Positions 16,651-24,668 of a DNA stretch of 64,000 nt are shown in pieces. How positions within the stretch are numbered: the stretch's first letter is position 1; the number at the start of each line of letters is the position of its first letter. The position numbers were made by a program, and so were the translations under genes. The stretch comes from Hadesarchaea archaeon (GTDB lineage Archaea > Hadarchaeota > Hadarchaeia > Hadarchaeales > Hadarchaeaceae): positions 124,001 to 188,000 of the forward strand of contig JAPDJH010000001.1 of assembly GCA_029259175.1 (NCBI GenBank), given 5' to 3'. Below the pieces are notes generated by a model. It made no database searches. It saw only the letters and a program-made list of their open reading frames with translations, and was not told where the DNA came from.

Positions 16651-17325
16651 GTGCGGGCGCAAGAGAAGAAGACTGAGTTCAGAAAGCAGATGATCAAGTG
16701 GTACAGAAGATACGGAAGGCACGATCTTCCGTGGAGGAAGACTTCCGATCCTTGGAAAATACTGCTAGCTACATTAATGCTCAGAAAAACAACAGCTCGG
16801 CAAACAGAGAAGATTTATAAGAAGTTCATAGAGCGCTATCCCAATCCCCAAAGCGTGTGTTCTGAAAGCGAGAAGAAAATCAGGTCAGTGATACGCCCGC
16901 TGGGGATAGAACACCAGCGCGCGCGCCTGATAAAGCGCTTGGCCTCAGAAATTGTGGAAAAATTTGGGGGAAATGTGCCAGCAGATATGCGCAAGCTGAA
17001 GTTACTTAAAGGGGTTGGCGAATACACCGCTTCAGAAGTTCTGCTTGTAGCTTACGGCGAGCCACGACCGCTTTTAGACCGTAACATGATTCGAGTAATA
17101 GAGAGAGTCTTCGGCATAAAATCAAAAAAAGCGCGACCCCACACGGATGCACAACTTTGGAAATTCTGTAAGAGCTTGCTTCCAAAGGATCCGGAGCTGG
17201 CAAAGGAATTTAACTACGGGGTGCTGGACTTTGCTAGCTCAATCTGCCAAATCACGCCGAAGTGCGAACGTTGCCCGCTACGCTTAATCTGCTATTATTT
17301 TGCCAGACGGAAAGTTGGCGCTTAA
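16651..17325 (+). CDS. Thymine/G-mismatch DNA glycosylase (MIG-type, EndoIII family)
   Basis: The protein is an HhH-GPD glycosylase with an iron-sulfur loop (Cys199, 205, 208, 214). The hairpin reads LKGVGEYTASE, with Tyr125 where endonuclease III has its catalytic Lys and MutY has Ser. Asp143 (LLDRNM) follows exactly 18 residues later, as in EndoIII. Tyr here is the mark of the archaeal Mig.Mth-type T/G mismatch glycosylase, which removes thymine formed by deamination of 5-methylcytosine. Its place right after a C5 methylase fits that job, as in the known methanogen plasmid case. The start is GTG 16651. The 280 bp after it hold no gene, only a TATA-like box at 17567 for the next one. Confidence 0.8.
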   Translation: MRAQEKKTEFRKQMIKWYRRYGRHDLPWRKTSDPWKILLATLMLRKTTARQTEKIYKKFIERYPNPQSVCSESEKKIRSVIRPLGIEHQRARLIKRLASEIVEKFGGNVPADMRKLKLLKGVGEYTASEVLLVAYGEPRPLLDRNMIRVIERVFGIKSKKARPHTDAQLWKFCKSLLPKDPELAKEFNYGVLDFASSICQITPKCERCPLRLICYYFARRKVGA

Positions 17326-17604
17326 TCTTCATCAGAGCGCGACCGTTCTCGTCCCGAACGAAATCCTTTTTCTGTGCTCTCTTACCACGCAAGAAGATTC
17401 GAGCGGTTTATGCCCTTTTCCGCTTTCGGGATTTGGACACTCTTCGCTGGATGCCCCCCGCGGGACCTGCTCTTCCTACCAATCTGGGAAATTATAGGGC
17501 TTCTTTTTCGCAAAAAGGCTGCGTAAATCCTGCTTTGGTTTTACACATCCTGGCTATTTCACGATTAGATTTATATTTCACGAAAAATGAGGTAGACCGA
17601 CGCT

Positions 17605-19206
17605 ATGGGCAGGAACCCCGTCACGCGAAACGAAATAGCGAAGGTTCTTTCCGACCTCAAGCCGAGGAGCGTGAGAGAAATAGCCGAGGAAGCAGGTCTC
17701 ACTCCAAAAGTCGTTGGGGCTGCCCTGGACCGGATGTGGAGGGCAGGGCTGGTGCTCCGGACGAGGCAGCCCATCCGAGAGCGAACGAAGATCTTCAGGG
17801 GACGAGCTGGGACGAGTGAGAACCTGCGGTCCTACTACCTCTATGTGCTGAAGCCCGAAGGGAAGGAGAGGTTGAGAATTGGGGAACACGAGTTCGTCCC
17901 ATTCTCCACAGAGTACTTGGATGTGCGGGGAGGGGGGAGGATCAGCAAAGCGAAGCTGATTCTGGAGTTCCTGCGGAAGCACCGGGACAGGGCGTGGTTC
18001 TCCGTCGAGATAGCGGAGGCGCTGAAGGACAAGGGCGTGAAGGTGCGGGACATCATGCCCACCGTAAGGCGCTACCAGCGGAGGGGGCTGGTTTTCGTGA
18101 AGGGATTTACAACGGCTGGCGGGCGGGAGACCCCGACCGAGTATGGGTATGTCATCACTTGGCTTGATCGTGACAAGCCGATTGAGCGGGCGATTGAGGA
18201 GGCGCTGAAGCGGTATGAAGCCGCCCTGAACCGCAAGCGGCTCGAGTCACCTACGGTCGAGCGCTACAACCGCGTCCGCGAGCTTATCATAACCCAATCC
18301 AAGCTCGGGCACCTTACCGATGTGGAGTACATCACGAACCAGCTCCGCTGTTCGAGGTATCAGGCTCAGGATGCCCTTAAGAGGGTTCAGCAGCTCTTCG
18401 GCGACATAAAGGAGGTCAAGCTCTTCGACCTCTACAAGTTCTACTACCACGAGTCGATGCCGGAGGCGAAGCTCAGGGCAGCGATAAAGATGAAGGAGCA
18501 GTACATACGGGCACATGGCGGGCGGAAGCACCGTTATGGGCACAACTGGGAAGCGGTGGTGGAGTGGTTCGTCGAGACTTTCACTCCCGGGGCACGCTTC
18601 TGGGAGCAAAAGCACAGGGGGGAAGGGATGGATCCGCGGAGGATAACCCTCTACTTGATAAAGAATGTGGGGAAGCGGAGGCGACGGGCGGAGGTTGACC
18701 GCGTGTGGGAGGTGCGGGAGGATCCCTTCAGCCCACCGACCGTCAATGTGCTCTCCTGTAAAGCGGGGGTGGTGCGCAAGCAGGACATAGAGGACTTCTT
18801 TGAGGTTCTGCGCTGGAGCAAGGAGTTCGGGGCGGACACCCCGGACGGGAGGGTGATAAAGCAGGGAGTCGTCGGGAAGTTCGCCGCCGAGACCTTCGAC
18901 CCGCGTGAGAAAGTCAAGCTGAAGGACGGGACGGAGATAACCCTCTCCCAGTACGCGAGCAGGCTTGGCATCACCCTCATCAAGGCTTCCGACTTCAACG
19001 AAATGATGCGGAAGTGGGGATGTTCCCCGAAGGTGAATGTCCAGAAGATTTGTAAGTGGGCCAAGAACGAGAAAGAGGTCAGGGAGATCTTGACATCGAT
19101 TTACCAGAATCCATCGCGAGCCGAAGAAATCTTGGAAAAAGTTAGAGAACGAAACCTTCCGCTTTACCAGTTTGAGAAAAAACTTGAGGAGAGTGGAAAA
19201 TGTTAG
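17605..19206 (+). CDS. Multi-winged-helix protein with possible nuclease C-terminus
   Basis: The 533-residue protein starts with a clear winged helix (EIAKVLSDLKPRSVREIAEE, then TPKVVGAALDRMWRAGLV). A second follows at about 115-165 (LILEFLRKHRDRAWFSVEIA, then TVRRYQRRGLVFV) and a third at about 225-265. The C-terminal part has DRVWEV, then VNVLSCKAGVVRKQDIEDFF, which could be a degenerate PD-(D/E)XK core, but an acidic pair is not certain. Proteins of this architecture are scattered in archaeal mobile regions. A TATA-like tttatatt lies about 30 bases before the ATG. Base composition is GC-rich, unlike the AT-rich genes that follow. Function unknown. Confidence 0.6.
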   Translation: MGRNPVTRNEIAKVLSDLKPRSVREIAEEAGLTPKVVGAALDRMWRAGLVLRTRQPIRERTKIFRGRAGTSENLRSYYLYVLKPEGKERLRIGEHEFVPFSTEYLDVRGGGRISKAKLILEFLRKHRDRAWFSVEIAEALKDKGVKVRDIMPTVRRYQRRGLVFVKGFTTAGGRETPTEYGYVITWLDRDKPIERAIEEALKRYEAALNRKRLESPTVERYNRVRELIITQSKLGHLTDVEYITNQLRCSRYQAQDALKRVQQLFGDIKEVKLFDLYKFYYHESMPEAKLRAAIKMKEQYIRAHGGRKHRYGHNWEAVVEWFVETFTPGARFWEQKHRGEGMDPRRITLYLIKNVGKRRRRAEVDRVWEVREDPFSPPTVNVLSCKAGVVRKQDIEDFFEVLRWSKEFGADTPDGRVIKQGVVGKFAAETFDPREKVKLKDGTEITLSQYASRLGITLIKASDFNEMMRKWGCSPKVNVQKICKWAKNEKEVREILTSIYQNPSRAEEILEKVRERNLPLYQFEKKLEESGKC

Positions 19207-19280
19207 AAAATCTATGTAATGAAGCCATAGAATTGAGAGTTTATACTAATGGAAAGACTAAGTAGAATTTGGTGAGCGCT

Positions 19281-19691
19281 GTGAAACATTGGTTGTGTAT
19301 CACCAACGAAGCCAATTGGGCGGTTGTGAAAACCAAGAAAGTATGGGGTGTTAATTCGAAACACGAAAAAGTAATGAATATGGTAGAGAAAGACGATAAA
19401 TTAGTTTTTTATGTGAAGCCTTTACGCATTGGAGGTATTTTCACCGCAATTTCCAAACCATATAAGGATGAGACTCCTATTTTTTCTGGAGGAGAATTTC
19501 CTTACAGAGTTAAGATTAAACCACTCGTGCTCCCGAAAAAATTCCTCGACTTTTACTCATTGTTTGGAAGACTCAAATTCATCACTCAAAAGAAGAAAAA
19601 AGGTTGGGGCGGGCACTTACAAGGAAAAGCTATGCGAATTATTCCAAAAGAAGATTTTGACTTGATCAAAAGAGAATTAGAGCGGATTTAA
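19281..19691 (+). CDS. EVE/PUA-like domain protein
   Basis: The GTG at 19281 (reading KHWLCITNEANW) follows ggtga by five bases and is a better start than the TTG at 19269. The 136 residues make an EVE domain: WLCITN, VWGVNSKHEKVMNMVEKDDK, LVFYV, then IFTAISKPY and a strand pair. EVE domains bind modified or flipped bases and are frequent in anti-phage islands next to methylases or nucleases. It ends 12 bp before the methylase at 19704, so the two are probably one operon, with the EVE protein perhaps sensing the methylation state. Confidence 0.8.
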   Translation: MKHWLCITNEANWAVVKTKKVWGVNSKHEKVMNMVEKDDKLVFYVKPLRIGGIFTAISKPYKDETPIFSGGEFPYRVKIKPLVLPKKFLDFYSLFGRLKFITQKKKKGWGGHLQGKAMRIIPKEDFDLIKRELERI

Positions 19692-19703
19692 AGGTGATTT
19701 TTA

Positions 19704-21155
19704 ATGGAAGTGAATACTTCTGTAGCTGATTACACAACTTTCAAAAGTCAAAAAGAAAAGCATTTTGTAAGAAAAGAAAAAGTTTTTGGTCAGTTTATGA
19801 CTCCCGCCGAGGTGGCGGGTTTTATTGTAAGTTTCGCGATCCAATCACTCGAATATAAACCCAAGCTTGCCATTGATCCGGCGTGTGGCGATGGAATTTT
19901 TTTGAGAGAGCTTGTGAGAGCTGGAGTTCCCCATATTGTGGGTATTGATATAGATCCCGAAGTATCGGAATCGATCCCTCCGGATATTAAATCTCAGCCT
20001 AATGTAGAACTTATTATCCCCCAAGACGGGTTGGAGGACTCGAGATATGAAGGAAAAGCAGACATTGTCGTAGGCAATCCTCCTTTCAGTGCCAAATATG
20101 GGCGGATAAAAGACACCCGACTCTCGAATTTTGAATTAGGGAAACAAAAGACAAGTCAGGCAATAGAAATTTTATTTTTGGAGAAGTTTATACGATTAGC
20201 CAAAAACGGAGGGGTGATAGGAATCATTCTGCCTTTCGGTATTTTTGCCAATTTACCACTTCGGGATGTTCGAGAATTTATATTAAAAAACACCGAAGTT
20301 CTTGCCGTGGTTTCTTTACCACGTTTCATCTTTAGAAGCGTCTCCAACACAAGTTCGAAGACCTGTATTTTATTTGCCAGAAAGAGAAACTCTCCAAACA
20401 CTAAAGAAGTCTATATGTCTATTGTGAATCGAATAGAGGAATTGCCACTCCTTCTGGACAGAAAAGAACACGAATCACCAATGGCAAAATTTGTAAAATT
20501 AGAAGACCACATCCTTTATCCAGAATACTATCTTCTGTTTTCCGAACTCCCCAAAACATCATATCCGACAATGAAGTTAGGAGACTTGGTCGATATCTCC
20601 TGTGGCAGAACAGAATATGGGGAAAAGAGAAAATTCGTAGAAAAAGGCATTCCCTTTATTTCAGCAAAAACTGTTACGCAGCTCGGCATAGATTTCTCAC
20701 GAGATAGGAAGTTTGTCGAGCCTGGCAGTGAAATGGATAAGAAGAGCGCTCGTGTTAAGGTTGGCGATGTCGTCTTTGTTAGGGTTGGTGTTGGGTGTAT
20801 CGGAAGAGCAGCCGTAATTACAGATGAAAATGATCTTGGGGTTGTGGATGATTGGTCATACATCTTAAGAACGAAAAGAAACACTATTTCTCCATATTTC
20901 TTAGTTTTTTACCTCCAATCAAATTTCGTGCGCTCACTAATAAAAAAGTTAAGTAGAGGAGTTGGGACGGTGACCCTCCCACAAGCTCTTTTGAAACAAA
21001 TACGAATTCCTATTCCTGAAAAAGAGATTGAGAGAAAGCTTAAAAAAATTTATTTAGAGATGGTTAACGCGAGAAGAAAAGGAAAAACAATTCTGGCGAA
21101 AAAGAAATTTGAAGAAGGATTGTCCCTGTTAAAAAAAGAAGTTTTTCAAGAGTGA
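19704..21155 (+). CDS. Type I-like N6-adenine methylase fused to specificity domain
   Basis: Residues 1-270 are an HsdM-like methylase: GQFMTPAEVAGF, DPACGDG (58-64, SAM-binding) and GNPPF (124-128, the N6-adenine catalytic motif). From about residue 285 (TMKLGDLVDISCGRTEYGEK) to 470 the sequence is one HsdS target-recognition domain ending in a long helix (IERKLKKIYLEMVNARR). Fusion of modification and specificity in 483 residues is typical of compact Type I-derived or Type IIG-like systems, but no helicase-nuclease HsdR is nearby. The gene is AT-rich. The two unknown genes downstream (21271 and 21962) are the only candidates for a restriction partner. Confidence 0.85.
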   Translation: MEVNTSVADYTTFKSQKEKHFVRKEKVFGQFMTPAEVAGFIVSFAIQSLEYKPKLAIDPACGDGIFLRELVRAGVPHIVGIDIDPEVSESIPPDIKSQPNVELIIPQDGLEDSRYEGKADIVVGNPPFSAKYGRIKDTRLSNFELGKQKTSQAIEILFLEKFIRLAKNGGVIGIILPFGIFANLPLRDVREFILKNTEVLAVVSLPRFIFRSVSNTSSKTCILFARKRNSPNTKEVYMSIVNRIEELPLLLDRKEHESPMAKFVKLEDHILYPEYYLLFSELPKTSYPTMKLGDLVDISCGRTEYGEKRKFVEKGIPFISAKTVTQLGIDFSRDRKFVEPGSEMDKKSARVKVGDVVFVRVGVGCIGRAAVITDENDLGVVDDWSYILRTKRNTISPYFLVFYLQSNFVRSLIKKLSRGVGTVTLPQALLKQIRIPIPEKEIERKLKKIYLEMVNARRKGKTILAKKKFEEGLSLLKKEVFQE

Positions 21156-21270
21156 TTACTTTTCCAATAGCGGTTTGTTTTAAACTCAGGGGAGGACTTG
21201 AGGGTCAGGACCCAAGCAGTTAAAAACTTTCCACCATTATTAAGCAGGGGCCTGTGAAGGTGGTAAGAAC

Positions 21271-21936
21271 ATGGGTATTAAATGTAGAGTTCTTTCCGAT
21301 GACCAAAGAAATATTGTGGTAGAATTACCTATTACTTTGCCCACAGCCTTAGTTAGAATTAAAGATAAGGATGGAAATCCAGTTGGGAGTGTTAGACAAC
21401 AAAATCTAAGGAAAGGGTGGTATATCGAATGGCAAATTTCATATTTTGATGAAAATAAGGAACTTGTGGAATTAGGGGAAATGTTCAGACTACTGGTAGA
21501 ATTCGGAAAACTCAACGAAGCAGAAATAAAAGAACTTTACCAAAACATTCAAAAAAGGAACACATTTTTTGAAGAAATTTTTTCTGTTTGTTTAGAAGAG
21601 AGTAAAAAACCACCAGAATTCGAAGGGTTTGTGTTATGGTATAGGAAAAACCCAATTTTGAGAAAATATCTTTCTGATGGTTCCATCATCCACATAGAGT
21701 TAAGACATAAACAAAAAGCTGTGGGATACCAAGCTATGTTGTATCTATTTATTCCCATAGAAAATGTGAGATCGAAGGAAGGCGAATTGATAATAAACCG
21801 TCCCGCACGTCAAAAAGAGGTCGTTGTGTGGTTTCCAAAAAAAGAACACATTATAGAACTTGTAAAAGCGTTTTCTTGTATGTCGAGAAAGCATTTCGAG
21901 GATATTATGTCTATAGTTAGGAGTTTTCTTTGTTAA
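21271..21936 (+). CDS. Unknown protein, paralogue of the next gene
   Basis: The 221-residue protein begins with a strand pair (NIVVELPITLPTALVRIKDK), followed by a helical middle. The C-terminal half reads AMLYLFIPIENV, then LIINRPARQKEVVVWFPKKE and IIELVKAFSCMSRKHFED. The same plan recurs in the 21962-22579 product, so this is a diverged tandem duplication. No catalytic motif is certain. It starts 115 bp after the methylase-specificity fusion, preceded by aaggtggtaagaac. A restriction, DNA-recognition or effector subunit of that system is possible; this rests on position only. Confidence 0.55.
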   Translation: MGIKCRVLSDDQRNIVVELPITLPTALVRIKDKDGNPVGSVRQQNLRKGWYIEWQISYFDENKELVELGEMFRLLVEFGKLNEAEIKELYQNIQKRNTFFEEIFSVCLEESKKPPEFEGFVLWYRKNPILRKYLSDGSIIHIELRHKQKAVGYQAMLYLFIPIENVRSKEGELIINRPARQKEVVVWFPKKEHIIELVKAFSCMSRKHFEDIMSIVRSFLC

Positions 21937-21961
21937 TTACCAAAAATGCCCAGAGGAGAAC

Positions 21962-22579
21962 ATGATCGTGCAAGTTCAAGGTGATAAATTAGTTGTGGAA
22001 TTTCCTCTTAGTCAACCAAAAAGTTCTTGGAGAGTCAGGTCAAAAAAAAGAAGAGGGCGAAGGGGCTGGAAAAAAGACCCGAATTTATGGATTTTTAGAC
22101 CCACTTTTGGAGACTTGATCTATGAAGGAGACATTTTCGAATGGATGATAAGTAATGAGGAACTGCGCGAGATACTTTATGTTGCAAAATGCATGGAAGC
22201 TGATTATTATGAAGAAATCAAGAAAGCCATACATAATTTGAACAAGTTTGAAAGTCACGTAGATATAACACTTGGTTGGGGCGTAAAAATCGAAGGTGAA
22301 CTGAGACCCAAACAAAAAAAAGGAGAAGAACTGACTCCCTGGTTTTTTATTTTGTTTCCATTGGATAGAAGTTCAAATGTCTACTATTTGAAAGATGCGA
22401 AAAACAACAAGATTGAAAATCCCATCAACCGAAAAATCAGAGCAGGAGATAGACTGGTTTGGGTTGTAGATCTCAATTGGCTCAAAACCATTATTCTTAA
22501 ATTGGCTGGATTGAGCGAGGATCATAAGGAAAAAATTATTAAGGAGGTCTTTGAACCAATTGATAATCTCAAGTTATAA
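21962..22579 (+). CDS. Unknown protein, paralogue of the preceding gene
   Basis: The 205 residues repeat the architecture of the 221-aa neighbour: an N-terminal strand pair (KLVVEFPLSQPKSSWRVRSK), a helical middle, then PWFFILFPLD, NPINRKIRAGDRLVWVVDLN and LKTIILKLAGLSEDHKEKII. The shared INR.xR....VW pattern and the closing helix argue for common descent. A basic loop (KKRRGRRGWKK, about residues 28-38) could touch nucleic acid. The start is 25 bp after the previous stop, with gaggag close before the ATG. Its last 6 bp overlap the convergent methylase at 22574. Confidence 0.55.
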   Translation: MIVQVQGDKLVVEFPLSQPKSSWRVRSKKRRGRRGWKKDPNLWIFRPTFGDLIYEGDIFEWMISNEELREILYVAKCMEADYYEEIKKAIHNLNKFESHVDITLGWGVKIEGELRPKQKKGEELTPWFFILFPLDRSSNVYYLKDAKNNKIENPINRKIRAGDRLVWVVDLNWLKTIILKLAGLSEDHKEKIIKEVFEPIDNLKL

Positions 22580-23257
22580 ATTTACTCTAAACAATCTTTT
22601 TTGAGCGAGCTGGTAGTATCTCTTATTTATTTCAAAACCGATAAACCGTCTTTTCAGTTGCTTACAAGCCACAGCAGTACTCCCGCTTCCGATGAAAGGA
22701 TCCAAAACCAAATCGCCTTCCTTAGAAAACATCCGTAAAATTTCTTTGATGAAGTGCTTGGGTTTAGGCGTTGGATGGTCTATAAACCCTTCGTCGGGTT
22801 CAACCAGCTTCCCCGGAGTATCAATGAAAAGATCTCTATTTCGGGAAATTATTTTTGGATTTCCTTTTTTGAAAACGAAACAAGACATATACTTGGTAAT
22901 ACCAATTGGAGATCTAACTGCTCCCTCAGGACAGTATAAAATAATTTGCCAAAAATATGTGAATGGATTGTGTTTGAACAAAGCAGGCAAAAATTTCGTG
23001 CTAAAAAATGTGATGAAAAAAGAGTTGTCTCTTAGCACCCTATAGCACTCGGGCAGAATTTTATAGAAAGTTGTCAAATTTTCGTCACTATAAACTCCTT
23101 CCTTACCAAGTCCGTAAGGTGGATCTGTAAGGATTAAATCTATTTTTCTGTTAGGTATTTTTTTGATCAGCTGGAGAGCATCGCCACAAATTATTTTATT
23201 AATGAAATCATCTGGAAACTTCAATTTCGAAATGTCATCGTTTCTTTGTGTGTCCAT
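22574..23257 (-). CDS. Orphan DNA methyltransferase (N6-adenine or N4-cytosine, beta class)
   Basis: DPPYGLGKEGVYSDE (catalytic motif IV) comes first and DPFIGSGSTAVA (SAM motif I) near the C-terminus, the order of beta-class N6-A/N4-C methylases such as those of phages and CcrM relatives. It has 227 residues and no separate target domain beyond the middle segment, so it probably recognises a short site. No cognate nuclease is clearly paired: it is convergent with 21962-22579 and has a small overlapping frame upstream. It may be a solitary protective or regulatory methylase. Confidence 0.85.
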   Translation of the reverse strand: MDTQRNDDISKLKFPDDFINKIICGDALQLIKKIPNRKIDLILTDPPYGLGKEGVYSDENLTTFYKILPECYRVLRDNSFFITFFSTKFLPALFKHNPFTYFWQIILYCPEGAVRSPIGITKYMSCFVFKKGNPKIISRNRDLFIDTPGKLVEPDEGFIDHPTPKPKHFIKEILRMFSKEGDLVLDPFIGSGSTAVACKQLKRRFIGFEINKRYYQLAQKRLFRVNL

Positions 23258-23418
23258 TTATCTCCCGATAAAATTCGGTTGGAGTTCCTTAAAAACAGAA
23301 AAACTGTTTTTATGTCGGGGAGCGAGTCTCTTTCTTTGATGGACTTCTCGGTAGCCTCCCAATCTGGTTTTCTTCCTTTTTCTATCTCAGCCACAGCGAA
23401 TACTGTATCCACTCCCAC
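23221..23418 (-). CDS. Possible 65-aa protein overlapping the methylase start
   Basis: A GTG at 23418 lies about 5 bases after GGAGGTGA, a strong ribosome-binding site for this region. The frame gives 65 residues (reading GVDTVFAVAEIEKGRKPDWE, then IKERDSLPDIKTVFLFLRNS) and runs 37 bp into the methylase gene in another frame. The composition is protein-like, but the family is unknown. It could be a leader or small partner translated before the methylase, or a chance frame. About 270 bp further upstream (to 23688) I see nothing else. Confidence 0.35.
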   Translation of the reverse strand: MGVDTVFAVAEIEKGRKPDWEATEKSIKERDSLPDIKTVFLFLRNSNRILSGDKWTHKETMTFRN

Positions 23419-23688
23419 CGCGTTCACCTCCCGTAATCTCGCATTCTCTTCATTTCATAAAAATTTCCTGCCAGACTTTATCAATCGGAACGAGAGCTTC
23501 AAATATGACACATGGCAACCGAAATAGAAACCCCTCAATTACGACACGTCCAATACATAAGCCTTAGGTGAGTTTCCCAGCTTGGGAAAAATCTATTTCA
23601 AGAACGGTGCGGAGGCAGATTCATCTATGGCTCGACCACCACGTATTCTTGGACAGCAAACAGAAACGTCTATGTGGATTGGCGTTGT

Positions 23689-24267
23689 TTACTTAATTTT
23701 ACTCCATTTTCCAACATACCTTTCAGGATACATATGTAGATTCTTTTCAACTTTCAGACGGTATTTGGGAGGGATTTTTCTCTTGTATTCCTCATATGTA
23801 GGATAACGGCAGAGAAGACACGGATTGGTTTTTGGATGAGCAGCACCGAATTCCTTTCTTTTCCCCCTCCATATCATCTTCTTCACTTCTTCTCGCAACT
23901 CTCCGTGGGTGAATATTATGAATTCTTTCGGTTTGTGTCCTTCAAAAGTTACGAACACGCAATAATCAAATTTTTTCTGGATGATTTGCTTGCCAAGCCC
24001 AAAAGATGCATCAGCGTAGCCATCCTCATCAATCAACCCTGTTTTTACCTCCACTCTCTTCCCTTTATCTGGAAGATAAATGTCGGCGGATTTGTCTTCT
24101 CTTTCATCCAATATCTGAACTTTGTGCCCTCTCTTCAACAATTCAAGGGCGACTAAGTATTCCGCATATCTTTCCCTTAATTTTTTGTCAGAAATTTCAA
24201 CCTGATCCAAAATCCTCAACACTCTTTCAAGATATTTTACGATTAAACTCAGTTCCTTCTTTCTCAT
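23689..24267 (-). CDS. PD-(D/E)XK nuclease (restriction/resolvase-like)
   Basis: The preferred start is ATG 24267 (MRKKELSLIVKYLERVLRIL), giving 192 residues; the longer frame upstream runs through a folded intergenic block. The core is unmistakable: AEYLVALELLKRGHKV helix, then DKSADIYLPDKGKRVEVKTG with Asp62, Glu73 and Lys75. A zinc-knuckle-like HPKTNPCLLC follows. Small nucleases of this kind include Hjc-like resolvases and Type II or IV restriction enzymes; the absence of Hjc-specific motifs and the island setting favour restriction. It is AT-rich and stands alone, back to back with the 24669 gene. Confidence 0.7.
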   Translation of the reverse strand: MRKKELSLIVKYLERVLRILDQVEISDKKLRERYAEYLVALELLKRGHKVQILDEREDKSADIYLPDKGKRVEVKTGLIDEDGYADASFGLGKQIIQKKFDYCVFVTFEGHKPKEFIIFTHGELREEVKKMIWRGKRKEFGAAHPKTNPCLLCRYPTYEEYKRKIPPKYRLKVEKNLHMYPERYVGKWSKIK

Positions 24268-24405
24268 CGCCTTTACTTGTATTAGTGAGAAATAAATCTT
24301 CCCAAAATTTAGTATCCACCTGTCCACTCTAAGGAGGGTATGCCCCCTCCAAAATCCCGTGCCCTCTCTCCCTTTCAAGCCTCCTGATCTGATCGCCTCT
24401 GTGTT

Positions 24406-24503
24406 AAGACAGCCTCCTCGCAAAGCCTCGGCTTGGCTCAGCCCCCAAGCCCGGCTGTCTTGCGCTCAGCCCATTTTCAGGTAATTTTATGGGTACATGG
24501 GCT
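24406..24503. ncRNA. Candidate structured RNA with nested stems
   Basis: Within a 400-bp gap (24268-24668), AAGACAGCC (24406-24414) pairs with GGCTGTCTT (24453-24461). GGCTTGG (24430-24436) pairs inside it with CCAAGCC (24445-24451). A separate stem is AGCCCAT (24468-24474) with ATGGGCT (24497-24503). All arms are perfect. The block is GC-rich in an AT-rich neighbourhood and ends just before the 11-bp direct repeat at 24511. The strand is unknown. A recombination site or a small RNA are both possible. The rest of the gap holds a TATA-like gtataaac near 24549 and nothing else I can name. Confidence 0.35.
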
Positions 24504-24510
24504 CCCGCAG

Positions 24511-24521
24511 TGTACAGGCGG
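24511..24521. repeat. 11-bp direct repeat, left copy (TGTACAGGCGG)
   Basis: TGTACAGGCGG here recurs in the same orientation at 26497-26507. The two copies bracket a block of about 1975 bp holding three genes of unknown or nuclease type. It could be a duplicated target site, a recombination site, or a shared promoter element. Confidence 0.5.
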
Positions 24522-24668
24522 ATCCCAAATTCGCCCAAAAAGAAGCCCGTATAAACCTCCTTTTCCCCCTCTGCGTACTGGTGGAGCTGAAATTTAGGAG
24601 GCTAAAAATGGCGGTGAACTTTTCATTTTAACCCCAATGACGAATAAACATATCGGAGATGGGTTCGT

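Noticed and set aside
17262-17819. 185-aa plus-strand frame between glycosylase and winged-helix gene
   Set aside because: Overlaps both neighbours in another frame and is Arg/Ser-rich without domain features.
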